This document shows, one piece after another, positions 23,592 to 32,575 of a stretch of 37,843 bases of DNA. A program made the translations under genes and the position numbers. The notes under the pieces are model-generated. The model was given only the letters and a program-made list of their open reading frames with translations, was not told where the DNA came from and ran no database searches. The DNA is from Bryobacteraceae bacterium (GTDB lineage Bacteria > Acidobacteriota > Terriglobia > Bryobacterales > Bryobacteraceae), in contig JACADU010000087.1 of NCBI GenBank assembly GCA_013388415.1, positions 1 to 37,843 of the forward strand, given 5' to 3'. Position 1 is the stretch's first letter. The number at the start of each line of letters is the position of its first letter.

Positions 23592-26500
23592 ATGAGAATG
23601 AGATCTCTTTGGCTGTTTGCTGCCGCGTTCCTGCTTTGCGCGGGGCCGGCGCGCTCTCAGAACGTGACCGGGGCGTTGACGGGCGCCGTGCAGGATGCCG
23701 CCGGCGCGGTGGCGCCCGGGGTCCGCGTCGTGATGACGAACCAGGCGACAGGCGTTTCGCAGTCCACGCAGACCAACGACGCGGGCATCTTCCTGTTCCC
23801 GAGCGTTCTCCCAGGCACCTACCGGCTCGAGATCACGATGAGCGGCTTCCGCCCCGTCGAGATCAGGGACGTGATGGTGACGGCGAACGACCGGCGCACC
23901 ATCGGAACAATCACGCTTCAGGTCGGCCAACTCCAGGAGAAGATCGAAGTCGTCGCCGAAATCACGCCCGTGGAAACCGCCTCCAGCGAGCGCACCGGCC
24001 TGATTACAGGCGACCAGATGCAGAACCTCGCCATCAAGGGCCGGGACTTTCTCGGCTTGATGTCGACGCTGCCCGGCGTCATCGACACCAACGTCGGCTC
24101 GCGCGAAGTGGTCATGACCGGAAACGTGCTCAACGGGCTGCATGTGAACGGCGGCCGGACAAACTCCATCATGTATGCGCTCGACGGCATCTCGGCCGTC
24201 GATACCGGCTCGAACTCGAGCGTGCACAACTCGCCGAACATGGACGCCATCGGCGAGGTGAAAGTGCTGACCTCCAACTACCAGGCTGAATACGGCCGCA
24301 ACAGCTCCGGAACCATCAACGTGATCATCAAGAGCGGCGGCCAGGACTTTCACGGCAGCGCCTATTGGTACTACCGCCATGAGACCCTGAACGCAAACAG
24401 TTTCTTCAACAACCGCACCGGCTCGCAGAAGCCCATCTACCGCTTTAACAGCGGCGGCTATTCGATAGGCGGGCCGGTCTACATCCCGGGCAAATTCAAT
24501 AAGAACAAGGACAAGCTCTTCTTCTTCTGGTCGCAGGAGTTCGTGCGGCGGCGGCTGTACCCGGGCATCCGGTTCGTGACGACGCCCACCGCGCTCCAGC
24601 GCAACGGCGATTTCTCGCAGACGTTCGATGTCAATGGGGCGCTGATCCCTATCAGGGACCCGCTCGCCGGAGCGAACTTCCCGGGGAATCTGGTGCCCAA
24701 GTCGAGAATCAATGCGCAAGGTCAGGCGATCCTGAACTTCTTCCCGCTGCCCAACTACACCGACCCCGATCCGAAGCTCGTCTACAGCCGTAACTACCGA
24801 TCGAACATCAGCGGCGAGAACCCGCGGCGCCAGGAAGTGTTCCGCATCGACTACAACGTGACGAACACGCTGCGCGCCTACTTTCGGGGCATCCGTGACA
24901 ACGACGACGAAGAATGGCCTTACGGCAGTTGGGTGTCAGGCAGCATCAACTACGACCTCACGAACACGTTGCGTCCTCAGCGGGGACGGGGCGGCGTCTT
25001 CAACCTGACGAAGGTCTTCGGTCCGTCCATGGTGAATGAGTTGACCCTCGGCGGCACGACGCGGGGGCAGACTTTCAACCCGGTCGAACCCGAAAAAGTC
25101 GCGCGGAGCCGGATGGGAAACATTGGGCAATGGTATCCCCAGTCGAACGAGTCAGGCGCCATCCCGAATGTCACGTTCGGAGGAGTGCCCAACTACATCA
25201 ACCCTTCGCTTGGGAATATCCCCTATACGAATGAGAATCCCGTCATCACGGTGTCCAACAACTTCAGCAAACTCTGGGGCGCGCACTCGCTGAAGATGGG
25301 GCTCTACTTTGAGCGGATGAGAAAAGACGAGGTCGGCAGTCCAAATACACGCGGCGCATTCGCATTCGACAGAAACGTCAACAATCCGCTCGACGCCAAC
25401 TACGCATTTGCCAATGCAATCCTGGGGAATTTCAACAGTTACTCCGAGGGGACCTTCAGGCCCTATTCACACTACCGGTATTCGCAGGTGGAGTGGTACT
25501 TACAGGACAGTTGGAAAGCCGCCCGGCGGCTGACGGTCGAAATCGGCGTGCGCTTCTACATCATCCCTTCGGCGCATGACGAGCGCTATGCGATCACGAC
25601 CTTCGATCCCGCGCTGTATGACTTGAAGCAGACAGCGCGGCTGATCATGCCGGGCAAGAATGCCGCCGGCAAGCGGGTGGGCGTGGATCCCGCGACGGGA
25701 ACGATCTATCCGCTTCCCTACATCGGCCTTTTCGTGCCCGGCTCGGGCAACTACGCGCCGGGCATGGTGGTCGGCGGAAAGGACGGATACAACCCGAAGC
25801 TGTTTGATCAGCCCACGGTGGCGGTCGGTCCGCGCATCGGTCTGGCATGGGACGTAACCGGCGACGGCAAGACGGCGCTGCGCACCGGCTTCGGCGTTTT
25901 CTACGACAGGCCGCAGGGCAACCTGTACTCGGGCACGAACGGCCAGCCGCCGGTCGCCTACACGCCAACCCTGTACTTCAGCTCGCTGGATACCTTCCTT
26001 CAGGCGCAAGGCGCCGTCGGACCGGCGGCAGTCAACGCGCCGCAAGTTGGACGCCAGCCGCTGCCGAAGTCGATGAACTTCAGTTTCGGCCTTCAAAGGC
26101 AGGTGGGCTGGGGAACGGTGGTCGACGCGTCCTACGTCGGCAGCCTGGGCCGGAGCCTGCTTTACTCGCTCAACATCAACGCCATCCCGATGTACTCACG
26201 CTTCGATCCGAAGAACATCGACTGGACGACGGGCAGCGCGCTCCAGGACAATTTCTTCCGGCCCTACTACGGACTCGGCAATATCAACGTGAGAGGGTTC
26301 GGCGCCTCGTCGAACTATCATTCGGCGCAGCTCGCCATCAACCGGCGCATGGCCCGCGGACTGCAATACGGCGTGTCTTACACCTTCTCGAAGGCCCTGG
26401 GCGTCGGCGAGGGGGATTTCAACGGCATGAGCCCGTATTTCCCGATGCGGCAGCGCAACTATGGCTTGCTTCCGTATGACCGGACCCACGTTTTCGTCGT

Positions 26501-27041
26501 GAACTACACTTGGGAATTGCCCGATCCCGGCAAGAAGTGGAACAACAAGGCGCTGTCCTACATCCTCGGCGACTGGCAGGTCTCCGGCATCACTTCTTTC
26601 ATCTCGGGCTCGCCCTTCACGCCCGGCTTCAGCACGTCGGACTCGGTCGACCTGACCGGGTCCAACGAAGGCGCCCGCATCACCGTGCTCGGCGACCCTC
26701 GTCTGGACAAGGGTCAACGCACCTTCGAGCGGAACTTCAAGACGGAAATGTTTGCCCGAACGGCCAAGATGGACTTCGGCAACGCCGGCATCGGGCTGCT
26801 CCGCGGACCAGGCACGAACAACTGGGACATCAGCGTCACCAAGCGGGTCCGCTTCACCGAAGACAGGTACTTCCAGTTCCGGACGGAGTTTTATAACGCC
26901 TGGAATCACACGCAGTTCTCCAGCATCGACACCGGCGCGCGGTTCGACCCCGCCGGCAAGCAGATCAACGCCAATTTCGGCGCTTACAACGGCGCGCGCG
27001 ATCCCCGCAGGATCCAGCTTTCGCTCCGCTTCATGTTCTGA
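23592..27041 (+). CDS. Oar-like TonB-dependent receptor with carboxypeptidase-regulatory-like domain
   Basis: 1149-aa outer-membrane protein of the Oar-like class that is strongly expanded in Acidobacteriota. A signal peptide (MRMRSLWLFAAAFLLCAGPARS) is followed by a CarboxypepD_reg-like domain at about 25-110 (VTGALTGAVQDAAGAVAPGVRVVMTNQATG...PGTYRLEITMSGF). A plug domain lies at about 120-240 (LHVNGGRTNSIMYALDGISAVDTGSN; IGEVKVLTSNYQAEYGRNSSGTINVIIKSGG). A large beta-barrel ends in RRIQLSLRFMF with the C-terminal aromatic expected of BAM substrates. The ligand is unknown, and glycan fragments are a common suggestion for this class. A BNR-repeat gene follows after 73 bp. Confidence 0.93.
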   Translation: MRMRSLWLFAAAFLLCAGPARSQNVTGALTGAVQDAAGAVAPGVRVVMTNQATGVSQSTQTNDAGIFLFPSVLPGTYRLEITMSGFRPVEIRDVMVTANDRRTIGTITLQVGQLQEKIEVVAEITPVETASSERTGLITGDQMQNLAIKGRDFLGLMSTLPGVIDTNVGSREVVMTGNVLNGLHVNGGRTNSIMYALDGISAVDTGSNSSVHNSPNMDAIGEVKVLTSNYQAEYGRNSSGTINVIIKSGGQDFHGSAYWYYRHETLNANSFFNNRTGSQKPIYRFNSGGYSIGGPVYIPGKFNKNKDKLFFFWSQEFVRRRLYPGIRFVTTPTALQRNGDFSQTFDVNGALIPIRDPLAGANFPGNLVPKSRINAQGQAILNFFPLPNYTDPDPKLVYSRNYRSNISGENPRRQEVFRIDYNVTNTLRAYFRGIRDNDDEEWPYGSWVSGSINYDLTNTLRPQRGRGGVFNLTKVFGPSMVNELTLGGTTRGQTFNPVEPEKVARSRMGNIGQWYPQSNESGAIPNVTFGGVPNYINPSLGNIPYTNENPVITVSNNFSKLWGAHSLKMGLYFERMRKDEVGSPNTRGAFAFDRNVNNPLDANYAFANAILGNFNSYSEGTFRPYSHYRYSQVEWYLQDSWKAARRLTVEIGVRFYIIPSAHDERYAITTFDPALYDLKQTARLIMPGKNAAGKRVGVDPATGTIYPLPYIGLFVPGSGNYAPGMVVGGKDGYNPKLFDQPTVAVGPRIGLAWDVTGDGKTALRTGFGVFYDRPQGNLYSGTNGQPPVAYTPTLYFSSLDTFLQAQGAVGPAAVNAPQVGRQPLPKSMNFSFGLQRQVGWGTVVDASYVGSLGRSLLYSLNINAIPMYSRFDPKNIDWTTGSALQDNFFRPYYGLGNINVRGFGASSNYHSAQLAINRRMARGLQYGVSYTFSKALGVGEGDFNGMSPYFPMRQRNYGLLPYDRTHVFVVNYTWELPDPGKKWNNKALSYILGDWQVSGITSFISGSPFTPGFSTSDSVDLTGSNEGARITVLGDPRLDKGQRTFERNFKTEMFARTAKMDFGNAGIGLLRGPGTNNWDISVTKRVRFTEDRYFQFRTEFYNAWNHTQFSSIDTGARFDPAGKQINANFGAYNGARDPRRIQLSLRFMF

Positions 27042-27114
27042 CCATTCGCCCGGTTCTGTCTGACGGCTGGAGGCGCAGGCCGGCGTAGAAACGAGTGTAC
27101 TATGCTGGTCACCG

Positions 27115-28509
27115 ATGAAGACACTCGTGTATTGCTTGTCCCTTTTGACGGCAAGCGGGTGGGGGCAACCACTCCCGAAGGATGAAGGCTACCGGGGCAT
27201 CTGGTACTACAACCAGCCCTCCAAGGACGAATTCAAGTACAAATACAGCGGCGGCTTCGCGACCTACCCCCAGCAGCATGCGCCCATCGCCATTTACTCG
27301 AAGGAGGCGAACAAGACGTTCTTCTGTTATGGAGGAACGGTCAAGGGCAGGCAGGAACTGCTGCACATGGTTTCCTATTACGACCACGCGGCCGGCAAGG
27401 TTCCTCGCCCCACAATTCTGCTGAATAAGCAGACCGAGGACGCCCACGACAACCCGACGATTTCGATCGACTCGGCCGGGCACATTTGGATCTTTTCCAG
27501 TTCGCACGGCACGGTGCGGCCCTCGTTCATCCACCGGAGCAGGAAACCTTATTCGGTGGACGAATTCGAACTCGTTTCGACGACCAACTTCTCCTACACT
27601 CAGCCGTGGTATTTCCCCGGCGGGGGCTTCCTGTTTCTTCACACCCGCTACAGGGGCACGACCGCGCGGGACACGCGCAGCGGAAGGGCGCTGTTCAGCT
27701 CGGCGAGCGCGGACGGCTTACAGTGGACGCCGCCCAGGGAAGTCGCCTTCATTCACCTGGGCAGCTACCAGATCAGTTGGCCGTGGAAGAACAAGCTCGG
27801 GACGGCGTTCGACGTGCACCCGCCCCCATTGGGACTGAACGAGCGGACGAACCTCTATTACATGGAAACCGCCGACCTCGGCAGAACGTGGAAAACCGCG
27901 GATGGCCGGAGCGTTGAACTGCCGTTGGCGGAGGAGACGAATGCGGCGCTCGTTCGGGATTACCATTCCGAGAAACTGCTGGTCTACCTGAAGGACCTGA
28001 ACTACGATGCCGAAGGGCGGCCGGTGATCGTCTACCTGACCAGCCGAGGCTACGAGCCGGGACCGAAGAACGGTCCGCGCATCCTGATGGTGGCCCGCTG
28101 GACGGGCAAGCAGTGGCGGTACTCGAAGATGGGCGAGACAGACCACAATTACGATCACGGTTCCCTCTATATCGAGGGCGCGCGATGGCGTTTCATCGGA
28201 CCCACCGGGGCGGGACCGCAGCCTTACGGAACGGGAGGCGAATTGGAAGAGTGGGTGAGTTCGGATAACGGCGCCACATGGAAGCGAACCCGGGCGCTGA
28301 CGGCGGGCAGCCGGTTCAATCACACCTATGTGCGCCGTCCGCTGAATGCGCATCCGGATTTCTATGCTCTCTGGGCCGACGGGGACGCCTTCGCCGAGTC
28401 CGAATCGAGGCTGTATTTCGCCAACCGCAAAGGCGAGGTCTTCCGCTTGCCAGCGGTGATGAAAGCGGACTACGAACGGCCGGAGAGGGTGCGGGCGAGA
28501 AAAGAGTAA
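27115..28509 (+). CDS. exported BNR-repeat family protein (beta-propeller, possible polysaccharide lyase)
   Basis: 464-aa secreted protein. A short signal peptide (MKTLVYCLSLLTASGWGQ) is followed by the BNR_4 (PF15892-like) pattern YRGIWYYNQP, DAHDNPTISIDSAGHIWIFSSSHGTVRPSFIHRSRKPYSVDEFEL, then further blade-like repeats (YYMETADLGRTWKTADGRSV; WVSSDNGATWKRT). In the known family, ulvan and rhamnose-glucuronate lyases (PL24/25/27-like) share this propeller with His/Tyr catalysis. His111 and His131 in the motif above are candidates. No Shine-Dalgarno is seen, and TACTAT lies 11 bp before the ATG. Its 3' end overlaps the convergent hydrolase gene by 40 bp. Lyase activity is inferred, not shown. 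Confidence 0.82.
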   Translation: MKTLVYCLSLLTASGWGQPLPKDEGYRGIWYYNQPSKDEFKYKYSGGFATYPQQHAPIAIYSKEANKTFFCYGGTVKGRQELLHMVSYYDHAAGKVPRPTILLNKQTEDAHDNPTISIDSAGHIWIFSSSHGTVRPSFIHRSRKPYSVDEFELVSTTNFSYTQPWYFPGGGFLFLHTRYRGTTARDTRSGRALFSSASADGLQWTPPREVAFIHLGSYQISWPWKNKLGTAFDVHPPPLGLNERTNLYYMETADLGRTWKTADGRSVELPLAEETNAALVRDYHSEKLLVYLKDLNYDAEGRPVIVYLTSRGYEPGPKNGPRILMVARWTGKQWRYSKMGETDHNYDHGSLYIEGARWRFIGPTGAGPQPYGTGGELEEWVSSDNGATWKRTRALTAGSRFNHTYVRRPLNAHPDFYALWADGDAFAESESRLYFANRKGEVFRLPAVMKADYERPERVRARKE

Positions 28510-29402
28510 GCTTCTTCACGGACGTCCGGCGGGAAGTCGTGCTCAGCGTCAGGGTGGCGCACCGTCACGTGCGCAAGACCGGAAGCGGCTTCGTCCACGC
28601 CGGCGGGATCGAAGTTGGCATCGCGCAGCGGCGCGTTGACAAACACCCGCCGCGGCGCGATCGCCTCCAGCACGTCCCTGAACTCGAACGGCATCCGCGC
28701 GGGGTCCTTGCCATACTCGGCGGCAATCCGCGGCATGTAGCCGCGGTGGGACCAGCCGTTGAGATCGCCGCCCATGTAGCGCCGGAAGGACGTAAAACCG
28801 CAACTGCTGACGACGGCGCGGATTCGCTCGTCGAACGCGGCAAGAAACAAGGCGTTGTGGCCGCCGAGCGAGTGGCCGATGGCGCCAATCCGCCGGGCGT
28901 CCACTTCGGGCAGCGACTGGAGCAGGTCCACTGCCCGGATGTGGTTCCAGATTCCCTTCATCGTCGCGCTGGCGTAGCCGTGCGCGTAAGGGTCGAACTT
29001 GTACCCGCCGAAGTTGGGATAGTCGGGCGCAATGGTGACGAATCCGCGTTCGGCGAGTTCGCGGGCATAGTGGAGATTGGGCTTGCCGCCCAGCCCGGCG
29101 GGTTCGGACTTGCCGATGGCCGTCGTCTGATGCAGACAAACCGCCGCGGCGAAGGGCGGCCGCCTGCCCAACGGAACAAAGAGATATGCCGGGACCCGGT
29201 CGCCCGGCTCAGGAACGAAGGAGACGAGCATCCGGCGGTCAGTCTGCCGCCGCTCCTCATCCAAGATCCGCAGCTCCAGCGGCGGCCGCTCTCCGGACGG
29301 CAGAGGCCCCATCACCTGCTCCATCCGGCGAAGAATCGCGCTCCTGCGCTCATCGGCTTGAGCTCCGGCGAACGCCAGCGCGGCAAATGACCTCCGAGTC
29401 AT
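28470..29402 (-). CDS. alpha/beta hydrolase (dienelactone hydrolase/acetyl esterase-like), exported
   Basis: About 310 aa from the ATG at 29402. A TTG at 29411 that overlaps the dsrE-like stop (TTGA) is an alternative start and would be translationally coupled. The N-terminus MTRRSFAALAFAGAQA resembles a short Tat-type signal. The hydrolase fold shows AAAVCLHQTT (oxyanion strand), GFVTIAPDYPNFGG, the nucleophile elbow GHSLGGHNALFLAAFDERI (Ser), an Asp in NAPLRDANFDP, and His in RHPDAEHDFP. It resembles secreted esterases acting on acylated glycans. It is last in the B12-riboswitch-led minus-strand unit, though cotranscription is not proven. Its 3' end overlaps the BNR gene tail to tail. Confidence 0.84.
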   Translation of the reverse strand: MTRRSFAALAFAGAQADERRSAILRRMEQVMGPLPSGERPPLELRILDEERRQTDRRMLVSFVPEPGDRVPAYLFVPLGRRPPFAAAVCLHQTTAIGKSEPAGLGGKPNLHYARELAERGFVTIAPDYPNFGGYKFDPYAHGYASATMKGIWNHIRAVDLLQSLPEVDARRIGAIGHSLGGHNALFLAAFDERIRAVVSSCGFTSFRRYMGGDLNGWSHRGYMPRIAAEYGKDPARMPFEFRDVLEAIAPRRVFVNAPLRDANFDPAGVDEAASGLAHVTVRHPDAEHDFPPDVREEAYSFLARTLSGRS

Positions 29403-29407
29403 GCGAT

Positions 29408-29761
29408 TCAAAACGAGATGACGCGGTCCGCGGAGAGCGTCCAGGCTCTGAGGTCGTCAAGCGTTCCCCGTTTTGCGCCGTTGACAAGATCCGAATCGAG
29501 GATGCCGCGCGCATCCATGCAGGTCCGGCAGACCAGCGAATGCGCCCCGGCAGCCAGGGCGCGTTCAAGAAGCCAGGGGATGTCGAATGACGCATTCTCG
29601 GGTTTTTGAGTCTTCGCCGACGCCGACCACGCGCCGTCTCCCAGAAAGAACAGACGGACTTCGACATCCTTGTCCTGGCGGAGCGCGGCCGCGAGGCGGA
29701 GAGCGTTATACGCCCTTTCTCCCGAGTAGGGCGCTTCATTGATGATGACGAGAACGGTCAC
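29408..29761 (-). CDS. DsrE/DsrF-like (YchN-type) small protein
   Basis: 117-aa soluble protein of the DsrE/DsrF/TusD-like fold, matching the YchN-type length. It starts TVLVIINEAPYSGERAYNALRLAAALRQDKDVEVRLFFLGDGAWSA and carries the conserved Cys pair in LVCRTCMDARGI (Cys78, Cys81). This is the family's sulfur-handling or redox loop. It lies 60 bp downstream of the BtuB-like gene and directly before the hydrolase gene, so it is probably under the same cobalamin riboswitch. Its role next to a B12 receptor is unknown. Sulfur relay or a redox function for a cofactor pathway are possibilities only. Confidence 0.87.
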   Translation of the reverse strand: MTVLVIINEAPYSGERAYNALRLAAALRQDKDVEVRLFFLGDGAWSASAKTQKPENASFDIPWLLERALAAGAHSLVCRTCMDARGILDSDLVNGAKRGTLDDLRAWTLSADRVISF

Positions 29762-29821
29762 AGCTCAACGTAACATGTTGGCCCGGGCCTTTCCGCCGCG
29801 GCAACCCCTGCCCTTCACCGG

Positions 29822-32233
29822 TCAAAAGGAAAACCTCATGCCCGCCGTCGCCCACGCTCGCGGCGTGCGGAAACCGTCCTCGTAGAACTCCCGGTTCAGA
29901 ACGTTCTCCACCCTGAAAGTGAACTTGAGCGACCGCCGCTCTCCGGTGTGGACCGTGTAGTTGGCCGAGAGGTCGAGCTTTCGCGGTCCGGCGAAGAGGT
30001 ACGGGCGATTCCCGCTGCCCGTGAAGAACGATCCGCTGACGTAATCGCTCGCCGCCAGGAAATCGGCGGCGAATTGAAGCCGCCGGGTCGCCTGCTGCGT
30101 AAACTGGGCGCTGAAGGCGTGCGGAAAAACGCGGATCGACTGAAGCATGCCGCCGACAAGCGCGCTGCGGCGCTCATCCGCATTGGTCCACGTGTAGGTG
30201 GTCTGTAGCTGCGTGCGCCGGCTGGGGCGGCCTTCAAACGTCAACTCCACGCCGCGGGCGAGCCCGCCGCCCGTGTTGGCGTAGCCGCCGAACCGGCCCC
30301 ACGGATCGTTCGTTAGACCCATGTAGCCGATGACCTCCTGTAGCCGGGTGTAGAAATAGGTGGCGCCCGCGCGAACACGGTCGCCGGCGAGATACTGGTC
30401 GAATCCGAAATCGAAGCTGACCGTGCGCTCGGGGCGGAGCCCCGGATCGCCCAGCGGCGAGAATGCGCCGAAGAAGAAGGACGTGCCGATGCGTTCGTAC
30501 AGCGCCGGCGCGCGGTAGCCGTTGCCGGCGTGCGCGCGGAGCTTGCTCGACGTCTTCGGAATGAAGTAGCTCAACGAAACGTCTCCCGTCAGTGCGTTGG
30601 GCGGCGCTTCGAACGAGGCGCCTTCATAGCGCGGCGCTCCTCCCCGAAAGACGGGCTGCGAAAGCGAATAGGACTGGAACCGCCCGGTGACGTGCAATTG
30701 CAGGCGCTCGTCGAGCAGGCGGGTCTGGTTCTGGAAGAAGACCGCGTTGCTGCGCTGCGCGGCGCTCGCCGATGCGTCGACTCTTTGCAGGGGATTCGGA
30801 TTCTGGTCGCTGGAGATGTTCTCGTACCACTCGCGCTCATACTCGTAGCCGATCGCCAATAGGTTCCAGCGCACGGGGGCGAAATCGGCGCGAGCCTGGA
30901 CAGTATCGATGCGTCCGTCGTAAACGCTCGAGTTGTTGTAGGCCGGTTGAAAGCTCGTTCCCCCCGGACCGTTCCGCGTGTCGCGCCCGGTGAGCAGGTT
31001 CTGGTAGGAAACGCGATAGTTGAACCGCGGCGCGGCCTGATGTTGCCAGGCGATCATCGTCGCCGAATAGTCGCCGATCCGCCTGCCGTCAGGGTCGTAG
31101 AAGTTTGGCCCGAACGTGGCGTTGCCCCAGGAAAAGGGCTGGCCCTGGTCGCCAAGCAGCATTTGACCGTGAGGCAGGGCAATGGCCGGGATCGTCCCCG
31201 CCGGCGGAAGATTCGCCGCCGGCGCGGCTACAGGGCTCGAGTTCACTCCGATGGTGCCGAAGCCGCCGTAATACCGGCCCGAGAGGGAGGCCGCCGAGAC
31301 GGGCCGCCACTGTATGGAACCCTGCCCCGAGGAGTTGCGGACGTTTTCGACACCGTCGATTCCGCCATTGACGTTGAGGTGCGACACGCCGCCGCTGAAA
31401 TTCAGGCGGTTGTTCAGCGCCCCGCCCGCCAGGCGCGCCGCGCCGCGAGCCAAGCCAAGACCGCCGCCTTCGCCCGAAATCTCGCCGCGCAACGGGCCTC
31501 CCCCTTGATCCGTGACAATGTTGACCACGCCGGCCGTTGCGTTCGTTCCATAGACCGCGGAGCCGAGGCCGCAGAGGACTTCAATCCGCTCGGCGTCGAC
31601 CAGTTGCAGATCGCCAAGATAGGCCGTCGCATCGCCCTGCACCGCTGCGGCGTCACGCATCCGCATGCCGTCGATCAACAACCCGGTGTCCGCCGCTCGC
31701 AGCCCGCGCATCTGGATGCGCGCGAATGAGCCCGGCCCGCCAAGCTGTTGGACGCGCAACCCCGGCACGATGCGGAGCGCTTCCACAATCGAGATCTCGT
31801 TGCGCGCCTCGAAGTCGGCGCGCTCGAGCGTGTCCAGAGCCTTGCCTGCCGACGCCACGGTTTCAGGCGATGCGGTCGCTGTCACGGCGACGCGGTCCGA
31901 GCGCGGCGCCAGCCGGAGCTTCAGATCGATTTCCGTCTTCTCGCCCTCGCGCACCGCCACGCTCACCGCCTCGCTTGCCAGTTGCGCCTCAGCGGCTGAG
32001 GCTTGAATCAGGAACTCGCCGGCGGATGCGTGTTCGAATCGATAGCGGCCCTCGCCGTCGCTGAATCCGTTCGTTTGCACCCGGGTCAGCCGGTTGTAGA
32101 GCCTGACCTCGGCCTTGGGCACAGGCGACCCCGATTCGTCGAGGACCCGCCCGCTGATCACTGAGTTCGGCCGGACCGTTTGCCCAACCAGAACACTGCT
32201 CGTGATGGTGAAAATGAAAGCAAGAAATCGCAC
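29822..32233 (-). CDS. btuB: BtuB-like TonB-dependent cobalamin receptor
   Basis: 803-aa outer-membrane receptor. A signal peptide (MRFLAFIFTITSSVLVGQ) is followed by a CarboxypepD_reg-like domain at about 24-105 (SGRVLDESGSPVPKAEVRLYNRLT...GEFLIQASA). A TonB-box-like stretch (DRVAVTATASPETV) precedes the plug at about 130-245 (EALRIVPGLRVQQLGGPGSFARIQMRGLRAADTGLLIDGMRM; ERIEVLCGLGSAVYGTNATAGVVNIVT). The 22-strand-type barrel ends ATAGMRFSF. The B12 assignment rests on the cobalamin riboswitch directly upstream. The Shine-Dalgarno (GGGAGG) precedes the ATG at about 10-nt spacing. The carboxypeptidase-like prefix is not in E. coli BtuB but is common in Acidobacteria. Ligands such as cobinamide are possible. 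Confidence 0.88.
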   Translation of the reverse strand: MRFLAFIFTITSSVLVGQTVRPNSVISGRVLDESGSPVPKAEVRLYNRLTRVQTNGFSDGEGRYRFEHASAGEFLIQASAAEAQLASEAVSVAVREGEKTEIDLKLRLAPRSDRVAVTATASPETVASAGKALDTLERADFEARNEISIVEALRIVPGLRVQQLGGPGSFARIQMRGLRAADTGLLIDGMRMRDAAAVQGDATAYLGDLQLVDAERIEVLCGLGSAVYGTNATAGVVNIVTDQGGGPLRGEISGEGGGLGLARGAARLAGGALNNRLNFSGGVSHLNVNGGIDGVENVRNSSGQGSIQWRPVSAASLSGRYYGGFGTIGVNSSPVAAPAANLPPAGTIPAIALPHGQMLLGDQGQPFSWGNATFGPNFYDPDGRRIGDYSATMIAWQHQAAPRFNYRVSYQNLLTGRDTRNGPGGTSFQPAYNNSSVYDGRIDTVQARADFAPVRWNLLAIGYEYEREWYENISSDQNPNPLQRVDASASAAQRSNAVFFQNQTRLLDERLQLHVTGRFQSYSLSQPVFRGGAPRYEGASFEAPPNALTGDVSLSYFIPKTSSKLRAHAGNGYRAPALYERIGTSFFFGAFSPLGDPGLRPERTVSFDFGFDQYLAGDRVRAGATYFYTRLQEVIGYMGLTNDPWGRFGGYANTGGGLARGVELTFEGRPSRRTQLQTTYTWTNADERRSALVGGMLQSIRVFPHAFSAQFTQQATRRLQFAADFLAASDYVSGSFFTGSGNRPYLFAGPRKLDLSANYTVHTGERRSLKFTFRVENVLNREFYEDGFRTPRAWATAGMRFSF

Positions 32234-32280
32234 GCGCCCCTCCCTAGAGAGCTGTTGAGATGCCCGGGCGCACTGGCCCT

Positions 32281-32465
32281 GGCACGTCAGGCAGGTCTTC
32301 GGACTTGCGAGCCTTGCTCCCCTCAGGGGAGACTCCCTACTTGCCGCGGCTTCCCAGCCCCCTGGCGGGGCCAGTGCCTTCAGTGCGGCGTTCGTTCTCG
32401 CTGACCGCTGCTGGGCAGTCCCGGATTCTCACCGGGTTCCCTCTTGGCGCGGCCCGACGTTATCA
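32281..32465 (-). ncRNA. cobalamin (B12/AdoCbl) riboswitch
   Basis: On the minus strand the conserved core is explicit. AAGAGGGAACCCGGTGAGAA is followed by TCCGGGACTGCCCAGCAGCGGT, then AAGGCACTGG, GGGAAGCCGCGGCAAGTAGG, and the B12 box AAGTCCGAAGACCTGCCTG. A P1 helix can be drawn from ACGTC at the 5' end and GACGT at the 3' end (+ coordinates 32456-32460 and 32284-32288). It lies about 50 nt before the receptor ATG. No terminator hairpin with a T run is seen between it and the gene, so control is probably at translation initiation. Two plus-strand ORFs in the track here are shadows. Confidence 0.95.
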
Positions 32466-32493
32466 ACCGGACGGGCCGACCTGACGCAATCGG

Positions 32494-32523
32494 ATCATAC
32501 TATCTGAAACGCCGCCCGGTCAA
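32494..32523 (-). promoter_or_regulatory. sigma-70-type promoter of the B12 riboswitch operon
   Basis: TTGACC (32523-32518), an 18-bp spacer and TATGAT (32499-32494) on the minus strand, each 5/6 to consensus. The predicted start near 32487 would give about 25 nt before the riboswitch P1 helix. Confidence 0.6.
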
Positions 32524-32575
32524 TCCCAAAGGTCAAGTTGTTGCAAATCCTGGTGCGAAGCGGCATCATAAAGCC

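Noticed and set aside
23526-24719. 397-aa minus-strand ORF in the Oar-like receptor gene
   Set aside because: Shadow of the receptor frame. His/Asp/Arg-rich composition is typical of antisense reading.
28278-29390. 370-aa plus-strand ORF
   Set aside because: Shadow of the alpha/beta hydrolase on the minus strand, whose catalytic motifs are intact.
32180-32484. two plus-strand ORFs of 74 aa
   Set aside because: They lie opposite the cobalamin riboswitch core, which explains the sequence.
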